A stretch of DNA of 64,000 nucleotides. Source: Anaerotignum propionicum DSM 1682. GTDB lineage: Bacteria > Bacillota > Clostridia > Lachnospirales > Anaerotignaceae. This document shows positions 1 to 8,215 of this stretch, one piece after another (position 1 is the stretch's first letter; every line of letters starts with the position of its first letter). The stretch is from assembly GCF_001561955.1 (NCBI RefSeq), contig NZ_CP014223.1:1984001-2048000 (forward strand), written 5' to 3'. The translations under genes and the position numbers were made by a program. The notes under the pieces are model-generated. The model made no database searches and was not told where the DNA came from. It was given only the letters and a program-made list of their open reading frames with translations.

Positions 1-700
1 CGCAGATAATTAAAATCCTAGGGTTTTTCACAGTATTAGCTGCAATCGCAGCAACTGTATCAACACCTTTTTTAACAATATCTTTAATGGTAGTGGCTGT
101 GTTACGGGTAGCAGTACCGGCTTTGCGAGCATTGGCATATTGCTTTTTGATATTTTGCTTTTGATGCCACTTGGAAAATGGACTGCTACCTAACTGTGGG
201 TTTTCAGCCATAGCCCTGTTGTAGGTGTAATTAACCTGTGATTTTTGCAGCTTCTTTTCCGCTTTTGCAAGGGTTTTATAGGGCTTTAATTTCTGATGCT
301 CGTATGCTGATTTCAATTTTCTACCCATAAATTCAGCAGACTGCTCGCTGCCGTGGGTGGCTTTAACACCCACATTATCATCTTCACTTTCGGAAATTTC
401 TTTATGGATATTGCTGGCAACTGCCTTTTGTGGTGCGTTCTTGAATTTTCGCACCATGGTGGATTGTGGTTTAACTATATCCACCAAGCTATCAGATGAT
501 TTTGGTTTGTCTGTTAGCTTATCAGAAGGTTTTGACTTGTTTTCGCCAAAATCCAGCTTTGACTTTGGCTTTTCTTTCTCATAGAACTTTCTTTGCATTT
601 TGAGTTGTTTCTTATTCTTGAGTCCCTTTTCCAGTGCTTTATCTCGTTCCAACTCAGCTTTTTCAAGTTTTAAACGAGATTTATTTAATTTATCCTCCAT
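1..700 (-). CDS. N-terminal part of ICE cell-wall hydrolase-type protein (runs off left edge)
   Basis: An uninterrupted reading frame starts at 700 (ATG, protein begins MEDKLNKSRLKLEKAELERD) and stays open to the window edge for about 233 codons. Only the N-terminal part is present. The first 50 residues are a Lys/Glu-rich predicted coiled coil; the rest is basic and low in hydrophobic residues until an Ala-rich stretch near the edge (VAAIAANTV). Its start lies one base from the virB4 stop, so the two genes are probably translationally coupled. In Tn1549-like elements the gene after virB4 encodes a large secreted or membrane peptidoglycan hydrolase (CD1108-like, CHAP or NlpC/P60) that opens the wall for conjugation. 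That role is inferred from position and N-terminal character; the catalytic domain would lie beyond the edge. Confidence 0.6.
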   Translation of the reverse strand, partial: MEDKLNKSRLKLEKAELERDKALEKGLKNKKQLKMQRKFYEKEKPKSKLDFGENKSKPSDKLTDKPKSSDSLVDIVKPQSTMVRKFKNAPQKAVASNIHKEISESEDDNVGVKATHGSEQSAEFMGRKLKSAYEHQKLKPYKTLAKAEKKLQKSQVNYTYNRAMAENPQLGSSPFSKWHQKQNIKKQYANARKAGTATRNTATTIKDIVKKGVDTVAAIAANTVKNPRILIIC

Positions 701-701
701 C

Positions 702-2156
702 TTACACTTCCTCTAGCTTTGTAGTCATTATCTTGTAAAGCTCCGTATCTTTTGGGAAGTGATCAATAAACGGAATAATGATACTACCGTAAATCAAAAG
801 TCCCTCACCAGCTCCCGAATTGGTAACATAGGATAGCTGATGTGGGGAGATGTTAAGCTGTTTGGAGAGGATTTCTCTATCACCACCTGCTTGGTTCAGT
901 AGATACACAAAGTCCGAGTTTTCAAAGATGTTTGCCACCTGTGGAGAACAAAGAAAGTCTTTTACATTCTGCGTTAAGCCTGTGGGAATACCTCCCCATT
1001 TACGAAAGCGTTTCCAAATCTCTACCGTATAATTGGCGGTTTGCTCCTTGCCCAAAAGCAGATGCATTTCATCAATATAATAACGTGTAGATTTTTTATC
1101 ATTTCTGTTTCTACTGACTCTGCCCCAAATCTGGTCTTGCACCACAAGCATACCAAACTCTTTTAGAGCGTTACCCAGCTCCTTGGTATCAAAGCACACC
1201 ACACGATTGCTAATATCCACATTGGTGCGATGATTAAACACATTCAATGAGCCCGTGACATAAATCGCCATACAATCGGCAATGTGCTTTGCCTGTGGGC
1301 TGTTTCGCTCTAAAATCGTGTTATACAAATCCTTTAAAATTGGCATTTGAGTATTTTTGGGGTCTACAAAATACGGCATATAAACCTGTTGCAAGCAGCT
1401 GTCGATGATACTTCTTTCATCAGCTTGTACCTTGCCCATCATCACCTCAAAGAGGGATAGGATAAAATCACTCTTTAAGATAAGTGGATTTTCTTCCTCC
1501 ATATTATCAAGGCTAATATCCATTGGATTGATAAACTGTTTGGAAAGTGGAGAGATTTTAATGACCTGACCGTTCAGCTTTTGCACCAGGGGTGCGTACT
1601 CGGCTTCTGGGTCTAATATTGCAATATCATCATCAGTAATAAGAAACACATTGACGATTTCTCTCTTGGCTGAGAAAGATTTTCCCGAACCCGGTGTGCC
1701 TAAAATCAGTCCATTAGGGTTTTTAAGCAATTTCCTGTCAGCCATTAATAGGTTGCTCGACAAGGCATTGATACCATAATAGAGGGCATTGCCGTTTTGG
1801 AACAGTTCACAAGTGGTAAAAGGTACAAATCCCGCCGTTGCTGTGGTGGTCATACACCTTCTGATGTCAATTAAGTTTTTCCCCAGTGGCAAGCAGCTCA
1901 TAAATCCCTGCTCTTGCTGGTAGTCAAGCCTATGGAGAATACAGTTATGCTTTCCGGCAAGGCTTGTTGCTCCAAAAACGATATTATCTAGTTTATCTTT
2001 AGAAGTTTCAGTGTTTACAATCATAAAGGTAAAATAGAAAAGTCGCTCATTTCTGCTTTGCAAATCCTGTAATAGCTTTTTCATCTCCGTGAGGAACAGA
2101 GCAAGGTCAGCGGGCATTATATCCATATCATATCCGCTTCTAACCGCCTTTTTTTG
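702..2156 (-). CDS. virB4: VirB4 conjugation ATPase, 3' exon (C-terminal ATPase domain)
   Basis: Second exon of the element-1 VirB4 ATPase, which powers the type IV secretion channel at the inner face of the membrane. Sense begins at QKKAVRSGYD immediately after the intron. Walker A is GTPGSGKSFSAK, the Walker B region is TRYYIDEMHLLL, and the C-terminal IWKRFRKWGGIPTGLTQN segment is typical of the family. Exon 1 (4645..5568, 308 codons) and this exon (485 codons with stop) join in frame to give 792 residues, the usual length for Tn1549-type VirB4. Without splicing the mRNA would make only the N-terminal half. An apparent upstream start in the same frame (residues MRQGGTSLLH) is intron sequence and is not counted. 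Confidence 0.93.
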   Translation of the reverse strand, partial: QKKAVRSGYDMDIMPADLALFLTEMKKLLQDLQSRNERLFYFTFMIVNTETSKDKLDNIVFGATSLAGKHNCILHRLDYQQEQGFMSCLPLGKNLIDIRRCMTTTATAGFVPFTTCELFQNGNALYYGINALSSNLLMADRKLLKNPNGLILGTPGSGKSFSAKREIVNVFLITDDDIAILDPEAEYAPLVQKLNGQVIKISPLSKQFINPMDISLDNMEEENPLILKSDFILSLFEVMMGKVQADERSIIDSCLQQVYMPYFVDPKNTQMPILKDLYNTILERNSPQAKHIADCMAIYVTGSLNVFNHRTNVDISNRVVCFDTKELGNALKEFGMLVVQDQIWGRVSRNRNDKKSTRYYIDEMHLLLGKEQTANYTVEIWKRFRKWGGIPTGLTQNVKDFLCSPQVANIFENSDFVYLLNQAGGDREILSKQLNISPHQLSYVTNSGAGEGLLIYGSIIIPFIDHFPKDTELYKIMTTKLEEV

Positions 2157-2217
2157 GTGGAGTAGGGAAGTGCCGCCTTGCCGCATTTCGGCGGTAGGTC
2201 TGCACCACCCTCTCCGG

Positions 2218-2251
2218 GAACCGTACGTACCCCTCTCGGAGTATACGGCTC
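2218..2251 (-). ncRNA. Group II intron domain V
   Basis: 34-nt catalytic hairpin starting GAGCCGTATACTCCGAGAGG and ending GTACGTACGGTTC. It has the AGC triad and GNRA-like tip expected of domain V, and is followed by the domain VI region up to the splice site at 2157. Confidence 0.93.
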
Positions 2252-2274
2252 TGTCATTGTTCGTTCAGTAAAAC

Positions 2275-4074
2275 TCACATATTATGGATTTCATGGTGGC
2301 ATTTTCTGCACACCACAAGCGTTTTTCGGCGTTTAGCCAACATTGCGATTTCCCACGTTTGCCTGCCTTTCAGATTTTTCAGCTTGTTGACGTGGTGAAT
2401 TTCGTAATGGTCGCTTTCAGTCGTTCCGCATAGCTCACAAACTTTTGCTTTCAACCGTTTTTCAAGGCTGGTCACCGATTGACTGTAAATAATGGCCGCA
2501 TTACTAATGATGTCAGTCGGATTCTTTACCTCTTTACAGTCAATATAATTCGCAAAATATCCCCGTTTTTCACCCGTTTTTGTTTCATACGGGATACCCC
2601 AATCGCCTTTGCCGTCTTTGAACATGGCAATGACCTTTGAGATACTGCTTTTATGTTTTGACGCAAGGGTTTTTAAGCAACTATATTTCATGAGGTAGGC
2701 AAAGTACTTCATTTTGTGGAAATTGCTTGCCATACCGTAGTAGTTGCAAAGCCCTCGTAGCTCATCATTGTAGGTAGTGACGATTTCTAAATCTGTAAGC
2801 CGTAGCAGAGAATTACGATGTACAGGAAAAAGTGTCCCGTCGATTTTCTGTATCGCTATTCCTTTTGAGAAGATGAATTTATGGATTTTGTCGTTAAATG
2901 GCACAAGCAGTTCAGTATGATTATTCAGCGTCCGCTTTTTGGCATTGCCTGGGCCACCACGCTTTATTTCTCCACTTCTCCGAACACGCACATCATAGCC
3001 TAAGAACCTTGCACATTCACTGCTGTGGGTAATGAGAGTTTTTTCTTCACTGAGTTCCATTTTCAGCGTTCCGCCTATAAATTCGGCAAGTTTACTCTTA
3101 ATCCACTGGCAGTCCTCTTGGCTCCCTTTTACACCTATGATAAAATCGTCGGCGTACCGAACATATTTGATTTTTTTGTCGGTCTGCGAAGTACACGGGA
3201 TTGACATAATCTGCTTGCGTTTTGGTTTATATTCTGCAAGTAGCCGTTCTTTCTCCGTGCCGTCTGCCTTTTTGATGTAATAGGAGAGCATTTTGATTTC
3301 GTTTTGAAGTTCTCGGTATTCAGGCGTTATCTTCTCCGTATTGGGTGTGTCAAACTCGGTTTTCAGCTTCATTACATACTTGTCCAGCTCATGCAGGTAG
3401 ATGTTGGCGAGCAACGGCGAGATAATGCCGCCCTGCGGTGTTCCGCTGTATGTCTTGTGAAATTGCCAATTCTCTAAATATCCCGCTTTCAGGAACTTGT
3501 AAATCAGCTTGATAATCCGTGCGTCCTTGATTTTTTTGTTTATGAAACCTACAAGTACAGCGTGGTCGATATTGTCAAAGCAACCTTTAATATCGCCCTC
3601 AACAAACCAACGTGTGCCGTTGAACTCCTTTTTCAATGTAGTTAGTGCGGTATGACAGCTTCTTTTCGGTCTGAACCCATGTGACACATTTAGAAAGACA
3701 GGCTCATATACCGCTTCAAGCACCATGCGCAGAGCTTCCTGTACCAGCTTATCCGTAAATGTGGGTATTCCCAACGGACGCTTCTTTTTGGGGTCGCTCT
3801 TTTTGGAGATGTAGGTTCGCCTTACCGGCGTAGGCTGATAGGTATCGTCAGACAGCGATTTTATGATATTTGAAATTTTTACTTCGCTGAAACCGTCAGC
3901 CGTATCATTGTTTGCTCCTTTCGTTGCCGCTCCATTATTAGCATACAAGTGGTTATATGCCAGAAAATAGAGGTCAGGACGCAACAGGTAGCGATACAGT
4001 TTTGTAAAGACTTCTTCTTTGTTTGCAAGTGAGTTTTTACTGATTCTTGCTAAAATTTCGGTTGTTGGTTGCAT
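2275..4074 (-). CDS. ltrA: Group II intron reverse transcriptase/maturase with HNH endonuclease
   Basis: 599-residue intron-encoded protein. The RT domain includes GTPQGGIISPLLANIYL and the catalytic YADDFIIG motif near residue 310. A maturase (domain X) region follows. The C-terminal zinc-type HNH endonuclease shows CELCG, HHVNKLKNLKG and CRKCHHEIH. The start (MQPTTEIL) is preceded by GGGAGGAAAACC. The protein should promote splicing of its own intron and DNA retrohoming. All core motifs are present and the frame is uninterrupted, so it looks functional. Whether it also helps the ORF-less intron at 10503..11313 cannot be judged from sequence; the two introns differ at their 5' ends and in domain V. 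Confidence 0.95.
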   Translation of the reverse strand: MQPTTEILARISKNSLANKEEVFTKLYRYLLRPDLYFLAYNHLYANNGAATKGANNDTADGFSEVKISNIIKSLSDDTYQPTPVRRTYISKKSDPKKKRPLGIPTFTDKLVQEALRMVLEAVYEPVFLNVSHGFRPKRSCHTALTTLKKEFNGTRWFVEGDIKGCFDNIDHAVLVGFINKKIKDARIIKLIYKFLKAGYLENWQFHKTYSGTPQGGIISPLLANIYLHELDKYVMKLKTEFDTPNTEKITPEYRELQNEIKMLSYYIKKADGTEKERLLAEYKPKRKQIMSIPCTSQTDKKIKYVRYADDFIIGVKGSQEDCQWIKSKLAEFIGGTLKMELSEEKTLITHSSECARFLGYDVRVRRSGEIKRGGPGNAKKRTLNNHTELLVPFNDKIHKFIFSKGIAIQKIDGTLFPVHRNSLLRLTDLEIVTTYNDELRGLCNYYGMASNFHKMKYFAYLMKYSCLKTLASKHKSSISKVIAMFKDGKGDWGIPYETKTGEKRGYFANYIDCKEVKNPTDIISNAAIIYSQSVTSLEKRLKAKVCELCGTTESDHYEIHHVNKLKNLKGRQTWEIAMLAKRRKTLVVCRKCHHEIHNM

Positions 4075-4644
4075 TTGAGGTTTTCCTCCCTAATCAACTT
4101 TTATTTTAGTACACAATAACTGCGTCCCTTCGCCATGTAGACGGTGTTACCGCCCTCGGACTACTACGAACGCTCCGTACCCATGCAGGATTTTCAGGCT
4201 CAATAGCCATAGCCGATTATTCACCTCCGTGGTGGCGCTCCTGTTTAGGGTATCCCCAGTTAGCATTGTGTGTAGGTAAATGAGGATTGTCGGTTTCGCT
4301 TTCGTTTCGTTGCCATAAGTTCTCCTACAGATTGCATGAAATTGATGATAACCGATTGATTGACGAACATAATCAACCGTTCTCATGCCGGAGGTTTCAG
4401 ACATTTTCCTCCACCTGAAAATAACAGGAATTAGAAACTCACGTTCAGTAAATTCAACTTAAACCTCGTATCCGCTTAACATTGCGGTTCAGTCGCACCA
4501 AAATGCCTTTAGGTGACTTACCGCTTTCCTGCCGTGCTATGTTCCCGTGTCAGCTTTCGCCTTTCGGTTAGGCAGGCTGTTTCCCGTGTTATCTTACGGG
4601 GTAGTACCTTACGCTACTTCACACAATGCCCTATCTGGGCGCAC

Positions 4645-5568
4645 TTCGTCAATCTTCATTTTCTCCAGGTCAGACAGCTTGCGTTTTACCATTTTAATGG
4701 CTTTGGTATGGTCGATTGACTGAATGTGCATTGTTACATTTTGATTTCCCTCAATTTCAAGAAAATCTGCAAGCAAACGGTCGGAGAGTTCAGGAGCCAG
4801 TATCTCCATAAAGGATACTGCACCAAATTTATCTCCGGTCTTAAATCGCTTGGCATCTCCGAAATAAAAGGACGAAGGAACAATAAAATCTTTGGTGGAT
4901 AGCCCCGATACAGGTAGCCAATTCCATTCAAAATTAAAGGATTGCTTCTCGTCCATATAAAGCATATTTCTAAGTAGATGGAGCCGTTCTTTTCCGTCAA
5001 GGCTTTCCATACGCACACCCAGCTTTTTGAAGTTGTTGTAGATGTCGGTTTCAATTCGTTCAAGCCTTGTTTTTGCCTTTTTGTAGCTATCTGCGTGAAT
5101 ACCAAAAGTGAGATACTTACGCTTGATAATGCCGTTATTGCCCTTGGAAAGCTGCTTTAGGAGCATATCAGAATATTCCTCACGAATAGAGTTGAAATCA
5201 TCCTCCTGTGGTGCAATTGTAATGCTATCTTCAAATATCTTTTCGTTGCCTGTGATATTAAGGAAAGAGAGCTGAAATTTAATGGACGTATCAAAGTAGT
5301 TGAGAAAGTTGCTCCAACCATCAAAAATAGCGGATTTATCCTCGTTTTCCGCAAGCTGATAGTTGATGTCCTCAAATAAAATGCTCTTGGAATAAAAGTC
5401 CTCATCCACACGGCAAATACCATCGGGATAAAGGCGTTTATAGGGGATACTTTGCTGTGCAGACATTGCTTTTTTATCATCGCCTTTATACTTTGCGATA
5501 ATGTTATTGATTTCCTTTTTCTCAGCTCTTGTGAGCTTTACTTCCTGTTTTGTGTTGTCCTTTGACAA
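4645..5568 (-). CDS. virB4: VirB4 conjugation ATPase, 5' exon (N-terminal domain)
   Basis: First 308 codons of the element-1 VirB4, starting at TTG 5568 behind GGAGGTAACGCAAA and overlapping the end of prgI by 47 nt. It covers the N-terminal domain that contacts the membrane channel and ends in KLSDLEKMKIDE, directly before the group II intron. In unspliced mRNA translation would run nine codons into the intron (VRPDRALCEVA) and stop at 4609. The rest of the protein is encoded at 702..2156. Confidence 0.92.
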
Positions 5569-5920
5569 TTTGCGTTACCTCCTTTTTGAGATTATATTGC
5601 TTTTCCAAAAGTGTGTAGGCATTTTGAATTTTATAGGGTCGCTCCGATGGCAAGCCTTTTTTGACCATATATATCTGCTTAATGATCACTTCGGGTTTTT
5701 GTCCGTGCTTTTCATACATTGCAAATAAGAAAAAAGGTAGCATAACAACCATCATTGCAAGAGTTGCAACGGTAATGTCAATGCTGCCTTTTAAGATGAA
5801 AAATATGGGTAATCCCACAATCCCTGCAAGAGAGAAGAAAATAAGCTGTCTTTTGGTAAGGTTAAACATAACCTTTGTTTTGACCGCATTAAGGTCTTTT
5901 GGAACAGATACATAAGCCAT
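5522..5920 (-). CDS. prgI: PrgI family conjugation membrane protein
   Basis: 132 residues with two membrane segments (residues about 28-46 and 50-68) and a basic C-terminal tail, the layout of PrgI/TcpE-type proteins that partner VirB4 at the membrane. The N-terminal MAYVSVPKDLNAVKTKVMFNLTKRQ is characteristic of the family. The start ATG overlaps the stop of the upstream gene (TAATG) behind GGGGGAACGC, and the 3' end overlaps virB4, so the genes are a tightly coupled operon. Confidence 0.88.
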   Translation of the reverse strand: MAYVSVPKDLNAVKTKVMFNLTKRQLIFFSLAGIVGLPIFFILKGSIDITVATLAMMVVMLPFFLFAMYEKHGQKPEVIIKQIYMVKKGLPSERPYKIQNAYTLLEKQYNLKKEVTQIVKGQHKTGSKAHKS

Positions 5921-6720
5921 TAGCGTTCCCCCTTATCCTGTTTTTTGTCTATCACAGGGGCAAGACTACCCTTCTTCATTTGATCCTTGTTTTCCTTTAA
6001 CTGCTGTAGAACGGAGGGCTTTCGTTCCTTCGTCTTTTCAGCAAGTTTTTCCTTTGCCCAGTCGGGTAATAGGTCTATTTTGGCTTCGCCCAAAAAATCA
6101 AAGCGATAGAAGTTGGTTTTTTCTCCATCAGTGAGAAATTCACCCATTACCTTTTTATTACCCTTTTCACTATCACAGCCAAAGCCACCAAAGGCATAGA
6201 ACAACTGCTCATCCCTTGTTTTATGCTGTTCATTTAGAATTTCCGGCTTTAAAACCATAGCCTTGCCCTCAAAATTCATATCCTTGGGAGGGTTCACCTG
6301 TGTTTTATCCCACAAATTCAGTTTTTCATATTCTTGCTTGTACTGGTTGATAAAGAGGTCCACAAGCCCCGTAGAAGAATTGACTAAAAATTCATTTCTT
6401 CTATCTCTATCCATAACTGTGTCCTCCGGCACAAAGGTTTCTTTTGCCCAAGCCTTGTTATTGCTGCTGATACGACCATCATAGTCAAAATTCTGTACCG
6501 TATAAGAAAGCACATATTTCATACGATCAAAGCCAAATTCCTCAATGACAGGCTTAGCGATATCTTTGCCAAGTCTATAACCATCGTAGTTTTCTCTGAT
6601 AACTTTTTCAATGGCATTTTTACAATCAATATTGGCACTGTGGGAAAGTACATATCGCTCGGTATCCTCATTTCGTTTTGCTTCCCCAAAGCTGTGGGGA
6701 TAAAAAGGTCTTGTATCCAT
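5920..6720 (-). CDS. DUF3849-type ICE protein
   Basis: 266-residue soluble protein. The stretch FYPHSFGEAKRNEDTERYVL and the later DGYRLGKDIAKPVIEEFGF, YVLSYTVQNFDYDGRIS and NNKAWAKETFVPED segments match my recollection of DUF3849 proteins found between VirB6 and PrgI in Tn1549-like ICEs. The C-terminal end is charged (KPSVLQQLKENKDQMKKG), echoing the end of the PcfB-like protein at 9973 (KPSVLQELREQKEKIKNA). Function is unknown. It shares stop/start overlaps with both neighbours. Confidence 0.75.
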   Translation of the reverse strand: MDTRPFYPHSFGEAKRNEDTERYVLSHSANIDCKNAIEKVIRENYDGYRLGKDIAKPVIEEFGFDRMKYVLSYTVQNFDYDGRISSNNKAWAKETFVPEDTVMDRDRRNEFLVNSSTGLVDLFINQYKQEYEKLNLWDKTQVNPPKDMNFEGKAMVLKPEILNEQHKTRDEQLFYAFGGFGCDSEKGNKKVMGEFLTDGEKTNFYRFDFLGEAKIDLLPDWAKEKLAEKTKERKPSVLQQLKENKDQMKKGSLAPVIDKKQDKGER

Positions 6721-7031
6721 TAGGCTAATTCCTTTCTTTCAAAATAATCCCTTACCATTTTAATATTTAGCTGTGAGGTGGCAAGGGTACGAATATGATC
6801 CAGCTGCTGTATAGAGAAATCTTCAAGCTGTTCCAAAAGCAAATTAATAAAAGGCTGCTGAGCTTGACAGTTCTGCAAATAGTGGAAATCCCTCGCCGTC
6901 ATAATCACAAAGGTTTCACCCTCAATCTGCTCATAGGGGCTGTCTACCATATTTTCTAAACACCCCTCTAGGTTGCCAAAAAACTCGGCAACAGCTTCAT
7001 TATCAATGGTAGGTGCGTTTTTCATATTCAT
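6720..7031 (-). CDS. Small conserved ICE protein of unknown function
   Basis: 103 residues starting MNMKNAPTIDNEAVAEFFGN. The start at 7031 is chosen because AAGGAG lies 9 nt upstream; a longer frame that reads back into virB6 has no such site. It is acidic, with no membrane segment or signal. The family usually sits between virB6 and the DUF3849 gene in Tn1549-like transfer operons. The stop overlaps the next start (TAATGG), indicating coupled translation. No catalytic motif is recognised. Confidence 0.7.
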   Translation of the reverse strand: MNMKNAPTIDNEAVAEFFGNLEGCLENMVDSPYEQIEGETFVIMTARDFHYLQNCQAQQPFINLLLEQLEDFSIQQLDHIRTLATSQLNIKMVRDYFERKELA

Positions 7032-7053
7032 ATAAGCGTTCTCCTTTATAAAG

Positions 7054-7923
7054 TTAGTGGGCATTGAAAATACCCTTAGCAATGTTTCCTGTTTTGAATA
7101 AGGTAAAGCACAATAGCAATGTGTAGCCAAGACAGCCCCAAATTGCACCCATTGGGTCATCGCCCATTGCAATATCATTGATTAGTACGGAGTAAATGCC
7201 CACGCACACCATAATGAGGAACGCTTGAAATGCCAAGGCACAGATGGATTTAATGTAGTTTTGTCCCATGCTACCCCATTCTTTATTGCTCATTGTCGCA
7301 AAGGGAATCGGTGCAAGGGAGGTTACCATATAAATTTCCATCATTCTTCCGTAAATGACAATAAAAATGCAAAATGACAGTGCGTGCATCGTTACCTGTA
7401 TCACAAAGCTTTGAATAAAAAGCCCCATCAATGGTCCGATGTCCATTTCTTGCAATACCGTTTCCAAGTTGCCGATGGCACTTTCAATATTGATACCTGT
7501 ATCGCCTATAATCAAGCCTGCGGAGCTTGCCACAACACTTTGAGATACATCAAAAATTGCCATTACAATATCGAACACATTGGTAACAATTAACACTGCA
7601 ATAAAGGTTTTCATAATCCATTTAAAAATATCGGAGGGTGGAAAATCGTGCATATTGTTTTTATCAATGATCATTGAGATAAGCTCGTAACACATTACAA
7701 AGGTTAATACTATCCCCGCTATGGGAATTACAACGGTTTCGGAAAGATTTTGAATAAGGGAGAAAACTCCGCCATTCCACGCTGACGGAGTTTTTCCCAC
7801 TTCACTTGCAATCTCACCGACACGGGAATTAACGGTATCAAACATCCCTGTCAAGTTTCCAATAATACCGCTGATTAAAATCTCCTTAATCCATTCGGTT
7901 ATAGCGTCGATGATACTTTGCAT
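7054..7923 (-). CDS. VirB6/TrbL-like conjugation channel protein
   Basis: 289 residues with about five or six hydrophobic segments (around residues 60-80, 100-125, 165-195, 225-250 and 255-275) and a conserved SLAPIPFATMSNKEWGSMGQNYIKS loop, as in the CD0411/VirB6-like proteins of clostridial ICEs. It is expected to form part of the inner membrane translocation channel. It lies 14 nt downstream of the Maff2-type gene in the transfer operon. Confidence 0.88.
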   Translation of the reverse strand: MQSIIDAITEWIKEILISGIIGNLTGMFDTVNSRVGEIASEVGKTPSAWNGGVFSLIQNLSETVVIPIAGIVLTFVMCYELISMIIDKNNMHDFPPSDIFKWIMKTFIAVLIVTNVFDIVMAIFDVSQSVVASSAGLIIGDTGINIESAIGNLETVLQEMDIGPLMGLFIQSFVIQVTMHALSFCIFIVIYGRMMEIYMVTSLAPIPFATMSNKEWGSMGQNYIKSICALAFQAFLIMVCVGIYSVLINDIAMGDDPMGAIWGCLGYTLLLCFTLFKTGNIAKGIFNAH

Positions 7924-7936
7924 TTGTTACCTCCTA

Positions 7937-8152
7937 TTAACCGAAAAGTCCAGAGAGAAGGGGAACAAGCGTCATTCCAATAAGTCCAACCCCACCGCCT
8001 GCCATAAGCTGCTTAATACCTTGCGATTTCGCCCCCGGATTGTCATTACCATAGCCTTCCAAAAGGTTGATGACACCCCAAATACCAAGTCCCGCGCCAA
8101 GTGCCACAACAAGAGTTTGTAATACTTTTATTGCTTCATTGAAAAAATCCAT
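7937..8152 (-). CDS. Maff2 family small membrane protein
   Basis: 71 residues: a short amphipathic N-terminus, a glycine-rich hydrophobic segment (LVVALGAGLGIWGVINLLEG) and a second one near the C-terminus (GGGVGLIGMTLVPLLSGLFG). This matches the Maff2 family, which in Tn1549-like ICEs always lies between VirD4 and VirB6 and is probably a VirB2/VirB3-like channel component. The start follows AAAGGAGATTTTATATT. Confidence 0.88.
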   Translation of the reverse strand: MDFFNEAIKVLQTLVVALGAGLGIWGVINLLEGYGNDNPGAKSQGIKQLMAGGGVGLIGMTLVPLLSGLFG

Positions 8153-8187
8153 AATATAAAATCTCCTTTAAATGTTTTTTGTAGTAG

Positions 8188-8215
8188 AAAAGACACCACC
8201 ATTACCGGTAGTGCC
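8188..8215 (-). terminator. Hairpin with T-run between virD4 and Maff2-type gene
   Basis: Nine-base stem GGCACTACC / GGTGGTGTC (with G-U pairs), six-base loop, then TTTT, starting one base after the virD4 stop. It may reduce read-through to the downstream channel genes and so set protein ratios. Confidence 0.7.

Larger units (their letters stand above)
2157..4644 (-). mobile_element. Group II intron with reverse transcriptase, inserted in virB4
   Basis: 2,488-nt intron on the minus strand. The 5' end at 4644 reads GTGCGCCCAGATAGGG, the classic bacterial group II start, and the 3' end at 2157 reads CTCCAC (AY end). A 34-nt domain V lies at 2218..2251. Exon-intron pairing fits: the last ten exon bases GATTGACGAA (4654 to 4645) are exactly complementary to TTCGTCAATC inside domain I (4367 to 4358), a convincing IBS1/EBS1 pair. 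Excision joins the virB4 exons in frame. Domain IV carries the reverse transcriptase gene at 2275..4074. Confidence 0.95.

Noticed and set aside
4147-4404. 85-codon minus frame inside the group II intron
   Set aside because: It lies in domain I, whose folded RNA (including EBS1 at 4358..4367) explains the sequence; no ribosome site of note and no protein resemblance.
4734-5480. Minus-strand frames of 123 and 107 codons
   Set aside because: Out-of-frame shadows of virB4 exon 1, which has clear family sequence.
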